IMG/VR virus record: IMGVR_UViG_3300048588_000052
Coordinates: 1-23,896 of that record
Length of the DNA: 23,896 nucleotides
Origin: a virus
Strand: one strand, 5' to 3'
Under the pieces are notes generated by a model, which was not told where the DNA came from, searched no databases, and worked only from the letters and a program-made list of their open reading frames with translations. The translations under genes were made by a program, and so were the position numbers. Every line of letters starts with the position of its first letter. Position 1 is the first letter of the stretch. Shown here in pieces: positions 1 to 6,644 of this stretch.

Positions 1-2
1 CC

Positions 3-107
3 GACAAGTTCTGCGAGTGGGCGAAGATCGATGCCGTTCCCGATCTCCCGGCTCGCCACTTCGACAAGGCTGTCAACGTCCTCACACAGAGGCTTGGCAA
101 CTCATGA
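3..107 (+). CDS. C-terminal end of an upstream phage gene (possible recombination protein)
   Basis: An open frame enters from the left edge and gives 34 residues ending RLGNS before a TGA stop at 105-107. The visible end is mixed helical and contains the phrase DLPARHFDKAV. Its stop overlaps the ATG of the exonuclease gene in an ATGA junction, so the two are probably translationally coupled. In many phages a YqaJ-type exonuclease is encoded next to a single-strand annealing protein (RecT, Erf or Sak type), so this could be the end of such a protein. That identity rests on context only and the fragment is too short to prove it. Confidence 0.55.
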   Translation, partial: DKFCEWAKIDAVPDLPARHFDKAVNVLTQRLGNS

Positions 108-754
108 TCCAGATTTTCGACATGGAGCAAGGCTCCACCGATTGGCACATTGCCCGCGCAGGAATTCCTACCGCATCGATGTTCTCGACCGTGATGGCCA
201 AGGGCGAAGGCAAGACGCGTTCGAAATACATGCGCGTCCTCGCCGGCGAAATACTGACTGGAGAGCCAGCCGAAACTTACTCCAACGCCTATATGGAGCG
301 CGGCAAAGCGATGGAGGACGAGGCGCGCGAAACCTATGCCTTCATCCTCGACGTTGAGCCGGAGCGCGTCGGCTTCGTCCGCAATGGTATGAAAGGCGCG
401 AGCCCCGATAGTTTGATCGGTGCAAATGGCGGCTTGGAAATCAAGACAGCGCTGCCAGATATCCAGATCGATCGGCTGGAACGCGACCGGCTGCCGCCCG
501 AGCATGTCGCCCAAGTTCAGGGGAATATCTGGACCGTTGAACGTGAGTGGTGGGACTTCGTTTCCTTCTGGCCGAAGCTGCCGATGCTGCGTGTCCGCGT
601 CTATCGCGACGAAGCCTACATCAAAGCCATGTCGGACGAGGTTGACCGCTTCAACGACGAGTTGGCGGAGCTAGTCGAGCGCATTCGTCGGTACGGTGCA
701 AAGCCGGTCAACGACGATCTTCCCGACGCCGCAAAATACCTGATGGCGGGGTGA
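104..754 (+). CDS. YqaJ/lambda-type recombination exonuclease
   Basis: The predicted 216-residue protein is a member of the YqaJ/lambda-Exo nuclease family, which chews double-stranded DNA ends so that a partner annealing protein can recombine them. It has an N-terminal S-T-D-W-H-x-A-R stretch (residues 11-18), a conserved M-E-R-G-x-x-x-E segment near residues 64-71, and the catalytic pattern S-P-D at 100-102, L-E-I-K at 111-114 and Q-V-Q-G-N at 137-141. These match the Asp, Glu-x-Lys and Gln positions of the family. I chose ATG 104 because it overlaps the upstream stop and because the family homology begins right there; the open frame extends further upstream with unrelated residues. The length is normal for the family. 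The likely job is phage recombination and end processing during replication. Confidence 0.88.
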   Translation: MIQIFDMEQGSTDWHIARAGIPTASMFSTVMAKGEGKTRSKYMRVLAGEILTGEPAETYSNAYMERGKAMEDEARETYAFILDVEPERVGFVRNGMKGASPDSLIGANGGLEIKTALPDIQIDRLERDRLPPEHVAQVQGNIWTVEREWWDFVSFWPKLPMLRVRVYRDEAYIKAMSDEVDRFNDELAELVERIRRYGAKPVNDDLPDAAKYLMAG

Positions 755-760
755 AGCAAA

Positions 761-1276
761 ATGGCGAGCGCTCCAATCCCCCTACGGTACGAAGGTGACG
801 GCGATTTCCGCGTCATGTCCAATTTCTGGATGGCGCGGGCCGACAAGGAGTTTGTTGTCGGTGAAGTCTACAAGATGGTTGAGCACCACGACCGATCTGA
901 CGCCAGCCACAACCACTATTTCGCAGCCGTGAAGAATGGCTTCGACAATTTGCCCGACCACATGAAGGGCGAATATCCGACCGTTGAGCATCTTCGCAAG
1001 AAGGCTCTCATTCGCTGCGGCTACCGGAACGAGCGCGACATTGTTCTGTCATCCATGGCCGAAGCCGAGCGCGTGGCTGCATTCATGCGCCCGATGGACG
1101 ACTACTGCATCGTCGTGCCGGTTAACTGCGTGGTGCGTGTCTGGACCGCCAAGAGCCAGAAAAAGAGCGCGATGGATGCCCGCGAATTCCAGCAGTCCAA
1201 GACCGACGTGCTGGATTTCATTGACGACCTGCTTGGCGTGGAACGCGGCTCGACCGCGAAAAGCGAGGCAGCATGA
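761..1276 (+). CDS. Conserved phage protein of unknown function
   Basis: This 171-residue soluble protein begins 6 bases after the exonuclease stop, with GGGGTGA upstream as a ribosome site. It has a short N-terminal part with a basic patch, then a segment with HNHYFAAVKNGFDNLP (residues about 47-62) followed by a PTVEHLRKKALIRCGY stretch, and a C-terminal W-T-A-K-S-Q-x-K-x-A-M motif and an E-F-x-x-S-K-x-D-V-L-D-F-I end. I recall this pattern from many alphaproteobacterial prophages, always beside recombination genes and without a known function. A distant relationship to the NinB or DUF1367 recombination-associated proteins is possible, based on its position and the 'rxHNxxF' theme, but is not shown here. 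Confidence 0.8.
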   Translation: MASAPIPLRYEGDGDFRVMSNFWMARADKEFVVGEVYKMVEHHDRSDASHNHYFAAVKNGFDNLPDHMKGEYPTVEHLRKKALIRCGYRNERDIVLSSMAEAERVAAFMRPMDDYCIVVPVNCVVRVWTAKSQKKSAMDAREFQQSKTDVLDFIDDLLGVERGSTAKSEAA

Positions 1277-1479
1277 ACACCTTCATTCGCGAAATCATAT
1301 GGTGGTGGCAGCGCCGTCATAGCCCGATGTCTGCACTACCAGAATGGCGCAAGGCCAAGGAAGCCGAACAGATCGCGCGTCGTCGCGGATGCACTCAGGC
1401 CATCGGCCGCGCTCGCAAGGCCAAGTACCAGGCGGTCCATGCGGCCCTTCGCTCTCCTTCATTGAGCAAGGGGGCGTAG
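1273..1479 (+). CDS. Small basic protein, unknown
   Basis: The 68-residue ORF starts in an ATGA overlap with the previous gene and is followed without a gap by the DUF1364 gene, so its position within the operon supports it as real. It is strongly basic (many Arg and Lys) with a Trp-rich start (I-I-W-W-W) and no clear membrane span. No family was recognised. A nucleic-acid-binding role is possible from its charge only. Confidence 0.6.
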   Translation: MNTFIREIIWWWQRRHSPMSALPEWRKAKEAEQIARRRGCTQAIGRARKAKYQAVHAALRSPSLSKGA

Positions 1480-1854
1480 ATGGGCATCGTCTCCACGAAA
1501 CTCCGCAACAGCGCCAAGGGGCAGCCCTGCTCTTTCCAGATACCGCATGTCTGCAGCCACAACGCGGAGACAACGGTTCTTTGCCACGCCCCATCCGATG
1601 TGAAGGGTATGGGCAACAAGTCAGATGACTTCCATGCCGCATTCGGTTGCCTCGCCTGTCATGAGGCTCTGGACCAGCATCGGCTTGAGAAGTGGGAAGA
1701 ATACTTCTTCTGGCTTCGCGGCCTGCAACGGACTCATGCCTACTGGCATTCCAAAGGCTTGATGCTCGTCCCGGTAGACACGCATCGACCGACAAAATCC
1801 TCAAAAATCATGCCTCGAAAGCACCTCGGAACGGGAGAGATAATCAATGTCTGA
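1480..1854 (+). CDS. DUF1364 (YbcO-like) putative nuclease
   Basis: This 124-residue protein resembles the DUF1364 family, whose Escherichia coli prophage member YbcO is an HNH-like putative nuclease in the recombination region of lambdoid phages. The N-terminus R-N-S-A-K-G-Q-P-C is typical (family: 'R.A+G+.C..R.P.VC'). Potential metal ligands are C17, C25, H36, C57, C60 and H61, with the C-L-A-C-H group at 57-61 being the strongest mark. A Trp-rich helical part follows at about 71-93. The start ATG directly follows the previous stop and has AAGGGGG 6 bases upstream. A role in Holliday-junction or recombination processing is inferred from the family and from the neighbouring exonuclease. Confidence 0.85.
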   Translation: MGIVSTKLRNSAKGQPCSFQIPHVCSHNAETTVLCHAPSDVKGMGNKSDDFHAAFGCLACHEALDQHRLEKWEEYFFWLRGLQRTHAYWHSKGLMLVPVDTHRPTKSSKIMPRKHLGTGEIINV

Positions 1855-2422
1855 ACTCACACTTGAAAGCCTTGGCCTCGATCATGAGAAGCTCGCTGAA
1901 AAGCTAGTGGATCGACTCGCACAAAATATGCTCACCAGCATCGGATACGACGAGAATGGTGACGACTGGTTCGGCACCAGTCCATTCGCCAACAAGCTCA
2001 ACAACATGGTCAAGGCGCGGCTCGACAAGGTCGTGAACGAACTGGCCGACAAGCACGTCCTGCCTCGCGTTGAGGAAATGGTCGAGGGGTTGGTTCTCCA
2101 GCAAACAAACCAGTGGGGCGAGAAGGTTGGCAAGCCCGTCACCTTCATCGAATACCTGACGCAACGCGCAGAAGCATGGATGCGAGAGGAAGTCGACTAC
2201 GATGGCAAGGAAAAAGGTCAGAGCGGCGGTTTCAGTTGGAACAAGAGGGGCACGCGAGTGGCGTATCTGATCGACAAGCACCTTCAGCATTCAATCGAGA
2301 GGGCGATGGTTGCCGCCGTTTCGGAGGCGCACAAAACGATCATTGGCGGCCTGAAAGAGGCCGTCGATATCAAGCTTGGTCAGATTGCGGTTCAGCTTAA
2401 AACCGAAGTCAAGCCGAAATGA
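1847..2422 (+). CDS. Helical phage protein, unknown
   Basis: A 191-residue, highly charged and probably mostly alpha-helical protein. It overlaps the DUF1364 gene by 8 bases and has GGGAGA about 9 bases before the ATG. There is no signal peptide or membrane span. The middle contains a short glycine-rich loop (residues about 124-135) between two long amphipathic helices. I do not recognise a family; similar proteins of this size occur in early operons of rhizobial phages. No function is assigned. Confidence 0.72.
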   Translation: MSELTLESLGLDHEKLAEKLVDRLAQNMLTSIGYDENGDDWFGTSPFANKLNNMVKARLDKVVNELADKHVLPRVEEMVEGLVLQQTNQWGEKVGKPVTFIEYLTQRAEAWMREEVDYDGKEKGQSGGFSWNKRGTRVAYLIDKHLQHSIERAMVAAVSEAHKTIIGGLKEAVDIKLGQIAVQLKTEVKPK

Positions 2423-3129
2423 GCCCCGCCATGTCTGACATAGAGCAACGCCTGCGTGAGGCGATGGACGGCGTGACGCCGGGGCCTTGGGTTGCCAAGC
2501 AGACGGTTATTCACAAGAACGAGTACGGCGGATGGTGGCTGGAGGGTATAGACCTCGATCCTGAGGATGCCACCCGTCCGGAACGACTGATCCTAATTTC
2601 GGGGAGCGGCGGCGCGCGCTCCTACACGACCCGGATCATCGACCGCCAAATCCATGATGACAATGAAGCGAATATGAAGTGGTTCGCCCTCTGCTCTCCC
2701 GACAACATCGGCGCATTGCTGGACACCATCGCCTCTCTCCGTTCCAAGCTGGAAGAAGCAGAGGGGGCACTGGACGAAGCCTACCGGATTATCGGGAAGC
2801 TAGAAGAGTGCGCAATCAACGACATCATGTACGACGGTCGCCCTGTTGCTGCATGGTGCGCGAACTACGCCACTCGCCGCTCCGCCCTCGCCACAAAGCC
2901 TGCCGTCAAGGACGATGAGACGGTGGTGGAGGCGCTGGATGCGTCTGGCGCAATCGATGCTGTTGCTAAGGCCGTCGCGGAGTTGCAACGCCGCGTAGAC
3001 GCTGGCGAATACGTCATAGCCACCCTCATCACGAACCTAAAAACAGGCAACTGCCCGCCCGAAAAAGCAGTCGAGTGGTTCGAGGCCGAAGGGCGCGCCG
3101 CACTCGCTGCGAAGGATGTCCGGTCATGA
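2419..3129 (+). CDS. Ea22-like phage protein
   Basis: The 236-residue product carries the hallmark of the Ead/Ea22 group of phage early proteins: a segment D-N-E-A-N-x-x-x-F-A-L-C-S-P-D-N-I (residues about 81-97) followed by L-L-D-T-I-A-S-L and a coiled coil (S-K-L-E-E-A-E-G-A-L). The N-terminus includes the common T-P-G-P-W motif (about 20-24), which many such rhizobial phage proteins share. The gene starts in an ATGA overlap with its upstream neighbour; a second in-frame ATG at 2431 is an alternative start. The biochemical function of this family is unknown. The next gene is another member, so the two may be a divergent pair. Confidence 0.8.
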   Translation: MSPAMSDIEQRLREAMDGVTPGPWVAKQTVIHKNEYGGWWLEGIDLDPEDATRPERLILISGSGGARSYTTRIIDRQIHDDNEANMKWFALCSPDNIGALLDTIASLRSKLEEAEGALDEAYRIIGKLEECAINDIMYDGRPVAAWCANYATRRSALATKPAVKDDETVVEALDASGAIDAVAKAVAELQRRVDAGEYVIATLITNLKTGNCPPEKAVEWFEAEGRAALAAKDVRS

Positions 3130-3866
3130 GTGAGGCACTGGTTGACCGGTTGCGCGGTATCTACCGCATTCCAATCACTGACGGCTTGGGTGCCGTCGGC
3201 TCTGGCGAAGAGCCTGACAACCCAAACGAGTTCGTCAGAAAATTCGAGACGGCACCGATCCAACATGAAGCAGCCGACCGCATCGAAGCCCTTGAGCGGG
3301 AGGTCAAGGAACTTCGGGCGGACATTGAGACGTTCTGGAAGCCACAATTTGACGAACAGGTTGAGCGCGCCGAAGCCGCCGAGGCGGAACGGGATGAGGC
3401 GCGAATATCATTAGGCGAGGCTGAACATCACCTGTCGAATTTGCTGGCTCGCATCCATCGGGATGGTGGGCACTACGAAGCGGATCACGGTGCGGTCAAA
3501 GCAGCAGAGGATGCCAACAAGATTGTTGCCAACCTCTATGCCGCCGAGGCGGACAAGGCGCGGTTGAGCGAGACGGTGGCTGGCCTGTGCGACTGGATAG
3601 AGAACGAAGTCGGCGCAGAACTGCCTTTCGCCGCCCGCGCAGCACTATCCGGCTCTGTCTCCGGGTGGCGGGCGATGGACAGCGCGCCGGAAACAGGCTT
3701 CTTCCTCGCATGGTCGCCCGACTTCCCCGACATGGTATCATGCTGGAAGGCGGAGCTTTTCCACCAAGCTAGAAAGCCTGGAACGCCGCGACACCTGTCG
3801 GCAAACCACTTCACGCTTTGGCGCCCTCTCGACCTCCCCGCCGCTCCACAGCAAGGGGGTGAGTGA
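3126..3866 (+). CDS. Ea22-like coiled-coil protein with DUF551 C-terminus
   Basis: This 246-residue protein has an N-terminal part (R-L-R-G-I-Y-R-I-P) with an A-A-D-R-I-E-A-L-E-R-E motif, a long coiled coil rich in E, A and R, and a C-terminal DUF551-like domain (residues about 180-240) with W-R-A-M-D-S-A-P-E-T-G and F-T-L-W-R-P-L-D-L-P. DUF551 is a common tail of phage Ea22-type proteins; its function is unknown. I chose ATG 3126, which overlaps the previous stop, over an upstream in-frame start because the upstream residues are the antisense-like basic reading of the neighbour's end. The stop overlaps the methyltransferase start. Confidence 0.82.
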   Translation: MSEALVDRLRGIYRIPITDGLGAVGSGEEPDNPNEFVRKFETAPIQHEAADRIEALEREVKELRADIETFWKPQFDEQVERAEAAEAERDEARISLGEAEHHLSNLLARIHRDGGHYEADHGAVKAAEDANKIVANLYAAEADKARLSETVAGLCDWIENEVGAELPFAARAALSGSVSGWRAMDSAPETGFFLAWSPDFPDMVSCWKAELFHQARKPGTPRHLSANHFTLWRPLDLPAAPQQGGE

Positions 3867-4612
3867 TGCTGCGCGTCCTGATAGGCGGAGAATACAGCGG
3901 AACGATCCGGGATGCGTTTATTGCTCGCGGCCACTACGCGATGTCTTGCGACTTCTCCCCAACCACAGCCCCTGGCCCACATTACCAGGGCGACTGGGCA
4001 GATATTGAACACGATGGATGGGATTTGGCCATCTTTCACCGAACCTGCACCTTCATGGCAAATTCGGGGGCGAAACACCTCTACCAGAACATGAGCAAGA
4101 ACGGTGGTCTTAACGAAGACCGCTGGCTTCAGATGGGTCGGCATGCCTGGGCATTCTGGAACCACATGCAGAACTGCCCGGTCGAATATGCTGCGTGGGA
4201 GAACCCTGTCATGCTGGGCTACGCCCGACAGATGATCGGCGACCCGGATCAGACTGTGCAGCCGTGGTGGTTCGCATCGGACCCTGATGGTCCTGACAAT
4301 GTAACCAAAGCGACTTGCTGGTGGACGCGAAAGAAGCTCCCGAAGCTTCGCCCGACCGGCATTCTCGACGGTTCCACGGCGCGCGATGAAGTCTTCCGTA
4401 TGGCTCCTACCGCCGACCCGGAAGAACGTCGCATGGCGCGGTCAAAGTTCACACCCGGACACGCCGCGGCAATTGCACAGCAATGGGGCGACTACGTCAT
4501 GGTGCAAAAACAGCGTGTTACAAATGCTGGGGCTCCATCCGATGTGGTAGCAGGATTTGTAACATCAGCCGACGCCGGTCGCGCCGCTCTATCCGACGAG
4601 GTGACGCGATGA
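3866..4612 (+). CDS. C5-cytosine-methyltransferase-like phage protein
   Basis: The 248-residue protein resembles the compact DNA cytosine methyltransferase-like proteins found in many phages. The N-terminus V-L-I-G-G-E-Y-S-G-T-I-R-D-A-F (4-18) is the SAM-binding motif I, and D29 in S-C-D-F-S-P would hold the ribose. Motif VI appears as E112-N113-P114. The C-terminal R-S-K-F-T-P-G-H-A-A-A-I-A-Q-Q-W-G is also typical. In relatives I remember, motif IV reads H-P-P-C-T; here it is H58-R59-T60-C61-T62, so the cysteine is kept but both prolines are lost. The C-terminal 35 residues after QQWGDYV look unrelated to the family. ATG 3866 is preferred to GTG 3863 because AGGGGG lies at a better distance. 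Activity is uncertain. Confidence 0.8.
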   Translation: MLRVLIGGEYSGTIRDAFIARGHYAMSCDFSPTTAPGPHYQGDWADIEHDGWDLAIFHRTCTFMANSGAKHLYQNMSKNGGLNEDRWLQMGRHAWAFWNHMQNCPVEYAAWENPVMLGYARQMIGDPDQTVQPWWFASDPDGPDNVTKATCWWTRKKLPKLRPTGILDGSTARDEVFRMAPTADPEERRMARSKFTPGHAAAIAQQWGDYVMVQKQRVTNAGAPSDVVAGFVTSADAGRAALSDEVTR

Positions 4613-4905
4613 GCGCCAGAGACGTGATGGCGAAGGCGATACTGAACGCCGGCATGAACATGGGCGCATTAGCTCATCGGCGCGCAGACACGTTCGAAGG
4701 CAAGATCGTGGACTTCCAGATCGAAGCCCTCACCGCAGCCGGCTTCTCCATCGTCCACAAGGACGAGATACACGCGCCGAGCGTGGAAAGGGCGATTGGG
4801 GTCGCCGTCGAAACTTACGGCTCCGCTAAAGACTGGGATTATTTCGGATCGGCGCATGTGGCCATCGCCGCCGCTCTCCGCGAACTCATGAAGGAGGTGG
4901 GGTGA
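4609..4905 (+). CDS. Small phage protein, unknown
   Basis: A 98-residue soluble protein starting in an ATGA overlap with the methyltransferase-like gene and with GAGGTGA upstream. It is mostly helical, with a middle stretch Q-I-E-A-L-T-A-A-G-F-S-I-V (residues about 37-49). The longer open frame upstream lies in a different frame of the methyltransferase and is not used. Proteins of this type are frequent in rhizobial phage early operons, and I know of no function. Confidence 0.65.
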   Translation: MSARDVMAKAILNAGMNMGALAHRRADTFEGKIVDFQIEALTAAGFSIVHKDEIHAPSVERAIGVAVETYGSAKDWDYFGSAHVAIAAALRELMKEVG

Positions 4906-5066
4906 TGCGAGCCTTTATTGTTGCTGGCCTGTTCGCTGCATCTGCCTTTTGGCTGGCGCGCGGTGTTGGCATTCCCGTCTGGCGTGATTGGGATGCTGGA
5001 GACGCATCAGATATCGCCCTTTGCGTTTTCCTCGGCTTTCTCATGCTTCAGTGGGGTCGCCCATGA
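4905..5066 (+). CDS. 53-residue two-span membrane protein
   Basis: A short ORF of 53 residues begins at an ATG that shares one base with the previous stop (TGATG), preceded by a perfect AAGGAGG at about 10 bases. The translation starts MRAFIVAGLFAASAFWLA, a hydrophobic span, then has a polar middle (V-W-R-D-W-D-A-G-D-A-S-D) and a second span I-A-L-C-V-F-L-G-F-L-M-L-Q-W. Its TGA overlaps the ATG of the HNH gene. Tight coupling on both sides supports it as real. A hairpin topology in the inner membrane is inferred; the function is unknown. Confidence 0.68.
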   Translation: MRAFIVAGLFAASAFWLARGVGIPVWRDWDAGDASDIALCVFLGFLMLQWGRP

Positions 5067-5623
5067 CCGCTAACCTCCTATCCAGGCTGCAAGGGCTACC
5101 CGAAGAATGGCGAAAGGTGCCAGGCTGGCCTTACGAAGCTTCCTCTCTTGGCCGCATTAGAAACATGCGTAGCGGCAAGGTTCTGAAAGCCGCGATCTCT
5201 AGGACAGGCTACGAGAGAATTACTTTCGGCTTGGACAAGAAAAAGAAGGATATTCGCGTCCACCGCGCCGTCTATGAAGCTTGGTGGGGGGAATTGGGTA
5301 CCCTTCAAGTCAATCATATTGACGGCAATAAGCGAAACAATAGCCCGGCAAATCTAGAGGCTGTTACCCCGCTCGAAAACTCCCGGCACGCAGTTGAAAC
5401 GGGCCTGTATCCAACAGGAGACCGGCACTGGACCCACAGGTGCCCAGGGCGATTCAGAGGCGAAGACATCGGCACATCAAAACTCACTGAACCGGGTGTT
5501 AGGGAGATTCGGAGGCGGCGCGCCTCAGGAGAGCTCCTTTCAAGCATCGCGAAGGACTTCGGTGTCGGTGAAACACTAGTTTCGATGGTCGCAAGAAGAA
5601 AGATTTGGAAACATGTCGTCTGA
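5063..5623 (+). CDS. NUMOD4/HNH homing-type endonuclease with C-terminal HTH
   Basis: The 186-residue protein has a NUMOD4 DNA-binding segment at residues 14-35 (E-E-W-R-K-V-P-G-W-P-Y-E-A-S-S-L-G-R-I-R), an HNH_3 nuclease core with V-H-R-A-V at 66-70 and V-N-H-I-D-G-N-K-R-N-N at 83-93, then N-L-E-A-V-T and E-N-S-R-H-A. A C-terminal helix-turn-helix-like segment (about 139-186, K-L-T-E-P-G-V-R-E-I-R onward) should contact DNA. Such genes are free-standing homing endonucleases that spread between related phages. It sits in frame with the operon: ATGA overlap with the 53-residue gene and 11-base overlap with the next gene, so it seems to have been absorbed into the operon. Confidence 0.9.
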   Translation: MTANLLSRLQGLPEEWRKVPGWPYEASSLGRIRNMRSGKVLKAAISRTGYERITFGLDKKKKDIRVHRAVYEAWWGELGTLQVNHIDGNKRNNSPANLEAVTPLENSRHAVETGLYPTGDRHWTHRCPGRFRGEDIGTSKLTEPGVREIRRRRASGELLSSIAKDFGVGETLVSMVARRKIWKHVV

Positions 5624-6035
5624 TCTAATTAGCGCCTTGGCCTCTCTTACAGCGCCAGACCGGGAAGTGGATGCGCTGATTGCAACCACCATAGGCGGCT
5701 ATGTCTATGAGAAGCGCGATAACGACCGGAAGGCGTGGTACTATCCTACCGATAGTGGCGGCTGGCGCCAGCAGCTTTACAGCGCCTTTTCCGACAAGCT
5801 TCCAGCCTACACCGCCTCCCTCGACGCTGCTGTCGCCCTGTGCGAGCGCGTCTTGCCGGGGTGGAGTGGGGATATCGATATCGGGAAGCCGATTGCTGAC
5901 AGCGGGAAAGTTGGCGCTAGGCTGTTTCCGCCGGGAGACGGATGGCAAAATTATTCTGGCGTAGGCCCCACCCCCGCCATCGCCCTGCTCATAGCCATCC
6001 TGACTGCGAAGGAGGCCCGCGATGGAAAAGATTGA
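5613..6035 (+). CDS. Conserved rhizobial-phage protein (PAYTASLDAA type)
   Basis: This 140-residue soluble protein contains the phrase P-A-Y-T-A-S-L-D-A-A (residues about 64-73), a central predicted beta part with several Trp and Gly, and a C-terminal T-P-A-I-A-L-L-I-A-I-L-T-A-K helix. I remember this layout from many prophages of rhizobia, where the C-terminal helix reads 'A.PALAL..AAL.A'. No function is known to me. Its ATG lies inside the 3' end of the HNH gene and its end overlaps the next ORF by 14 bases; the shared sequence also provides the ribosome site of that ORF. Confidence 0.78.
   Translation: MSSDLISALASLTAPDREVDALIATTIGGYVYEKRDNDRKAWYYPTDSGGWRQQLYSAFSDKLPAYTASLDAAVALCERVLPGWSGDIDIGKPIADSGKVGARLFPPGDGWQNYSGVGPTPAIALLIAILTAKEARDGKD
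6009..6025 (+). repeat. Gene-junction repeat, copy 1
   Basis: The 17 bases AAGGAGGCCCGCGATGG carry the Shine-Dalgarno sequence and the ATG of the 62-residue gene, and also encode the KEARDG end of the upstream gene. An almost identical copy (16 of 17 bases) lies at 6184-6200 at the next junction, in the same reading relationship. Confidence 0.85.
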
Positions 6036-6210
6036 AGCCCTTTCCCTTTTCCTCGACGCTCTCGACGAATGGGGTTGCGATGACAACGACGATCGGGCGG
6101 CGGAGATTATTGCCTTCCTCGAAGGTGGTTGCGACCTGTCGGCTTACAAGGACGGTCCCCGGCTCACGGTCATCAAGGGTGGCAAGGAGGCTCGCGATGG
6201 CACTGAGTGA
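6022..6210 (+). CDS. Small acidic protein, unknown
   Basis: A 62-residue acidic ORF with a perfect AAGGAGG 6 bases before its ATG. It starts M-E-K-I-E-A-L-S-L-F-L-D-A-L-D-E-W-G, an amphipathic helix, and has a D-D-N-D-D-R acidic patch and a C-terminal L-T-V-I-K-G-G-K-E-A-R-D-G. It overlaps both neighbours by 14 bases. No family was recognised. The strong ribosome site and operon position support it as a real gene. Confidence 0.65.
   Translation: MEKIEALSLFLDALDEWGCDDNDDRAAEIIAFLEGGCDLSAYKDGPRLTVIKGGKEARDGTE
6184..6200 (+). repeat. Gene-junction repeat, copy 2
   Basis: The bases AAGGAGGCTCGCGATGG differ from the copy at 6009-6025 by one base. They form the ribosome site and start codon of the 18-residue ORF and again encode KEARDG at the end of the upstream gene. 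The overlap between stop and start is 14 bases in both copies. Confidence 0.85.
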
Positions 6211-6253
6211 GGCGCAGAGGCGAGTTCTGGAATGGCTGGGGTGGTTTCAGTAA
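6197..6253 (+). pseudogene. Very short ORF, probably a truncated phage gene
   Basis: A strong AAGGAGG precedes an ATG whose frame reads MALSEAQRRVLEWLGWFQ and then stops. The opening L-S-E-A-Q-R-R-V-L-E-W-L resembles the N-terminus of small (about 60-100 residue) phage proteins that begin 'SEAQRxxLxWL', as I remember them. The frame is cut at the point where the operon meets the convergent late genes, 24 bases from the end of the opposite gene. It may be a remnant left by a recombination event, or an 18-residue peptide. I cannot tell which. Confidence 0.4.
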
Positions 6254-6277
6254 GTGCCCGTCGTGCCGGGGAAATGG

Positions 6278-6520
6278 TCACTGCCGAAACCAACTGACGA
6301 TCTTCGACACGCTCTCACCAAACATGACGACGCCGCCGAGAATGCCAAGGATGGCAATGGCCAGCCATTTGGTGACCTTTCCAAAGCCGACAATGGCCTT
6401 GATGATGGGCAGGCCGGTTCTCAACGTCGCAACATCGTCACGACTGAGGCCGGCGAGGAATTGCCGGGTTTCCTCGGGCAACTCCACCATTCTGTTGACG
6501 GGTATGGCGCTCTCGTCCAT
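6278..6520 (-). CDS. Small single-span membrane protein at the end of the lysis cassette
   Basis: An 80-residue protein with a charged N-terminus including V-E-L-P-E-E-T-R-Q-F-L, a soluble helical part, and one hydrophobic span near the C-terminus (W-L-A-I-A-I-L-G-I-L-G-G-V-V-M-F), then K-I-V-S-W-F-R-Q. I start at ATG 6520, with AAGG about 8 bases upstream; a TTG six codons earlier is possible but has a badly placed ribosome site. It is the last gene of the late strand. Similar small membrane proteins sit next to lysis genes in rhizobial phages. A holin or holin-modulating role is possible but only suggested by position. Confidence 0.68.
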   Translation of the reverse strand: MDESAIPVNRMVELPEETRQFLAGLSRDDVATLRTGLPIIKAIVGFGKVTKWLAIAILGILGGVVMFGESVSKIVSWFRQ

Positions 6521-6557
6521 CGCATTTGCCTTATCCAATTCCCCGGCCCCTGCACTG

Positions 6558-6644
6558 CTAGAATGAAAGATAGATCGTGACAGCGGCGCAGATCAGAAAC
6601 GCCGCTATGAGGATGAAGGTTGCTATTCTTGGCCTGAGTTCCAT
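6558..6644 (-). CDS. 28-residue single-span membrane peptide overlapping Rz1
   Basis: The frame starts MELRPRIATFILIAAF and continues hydrophobic up to I-Y-L-S-F. The basic MELRPR start followed by one span of about 20 residues suggests an N-in membrane peptide. It overlaps the 3' end of the Rz1 gene by 22 bases in another frame, with GGAA about 10 bases upstream of the ATG. An upstream in-frame ATG would add ten residues (MRRSNRRNTA). It resembles the other 28-residue peptide at 7447-7533 only in size and layout. Existence is moderately supported by the lysis context; function unknown. Confidence 0.42.
   Translation of the reverse strand: MELRPRIATFILIAAFLICAAVTIYLSF

Noticed and set aside
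1295-1804. Open frame of 169 codons on the - strand
   Set aside because: Lies opposite the small basic gene and the DUF1364 gene; Arg/Cys/Pro-rich shadow composition.
6249-6285. C-P-S-C-R-G-N-G-H-C motif in a + strand frame, like a small zinc finger
   Set aside because: It has no start codon of its own with a ribosome site, lies beyond the stop of the 18-codon ORF, and continues antisense to the membrane gene. A frameshift from the truncated ORF could reach it, but nothing in the sequence supports one.
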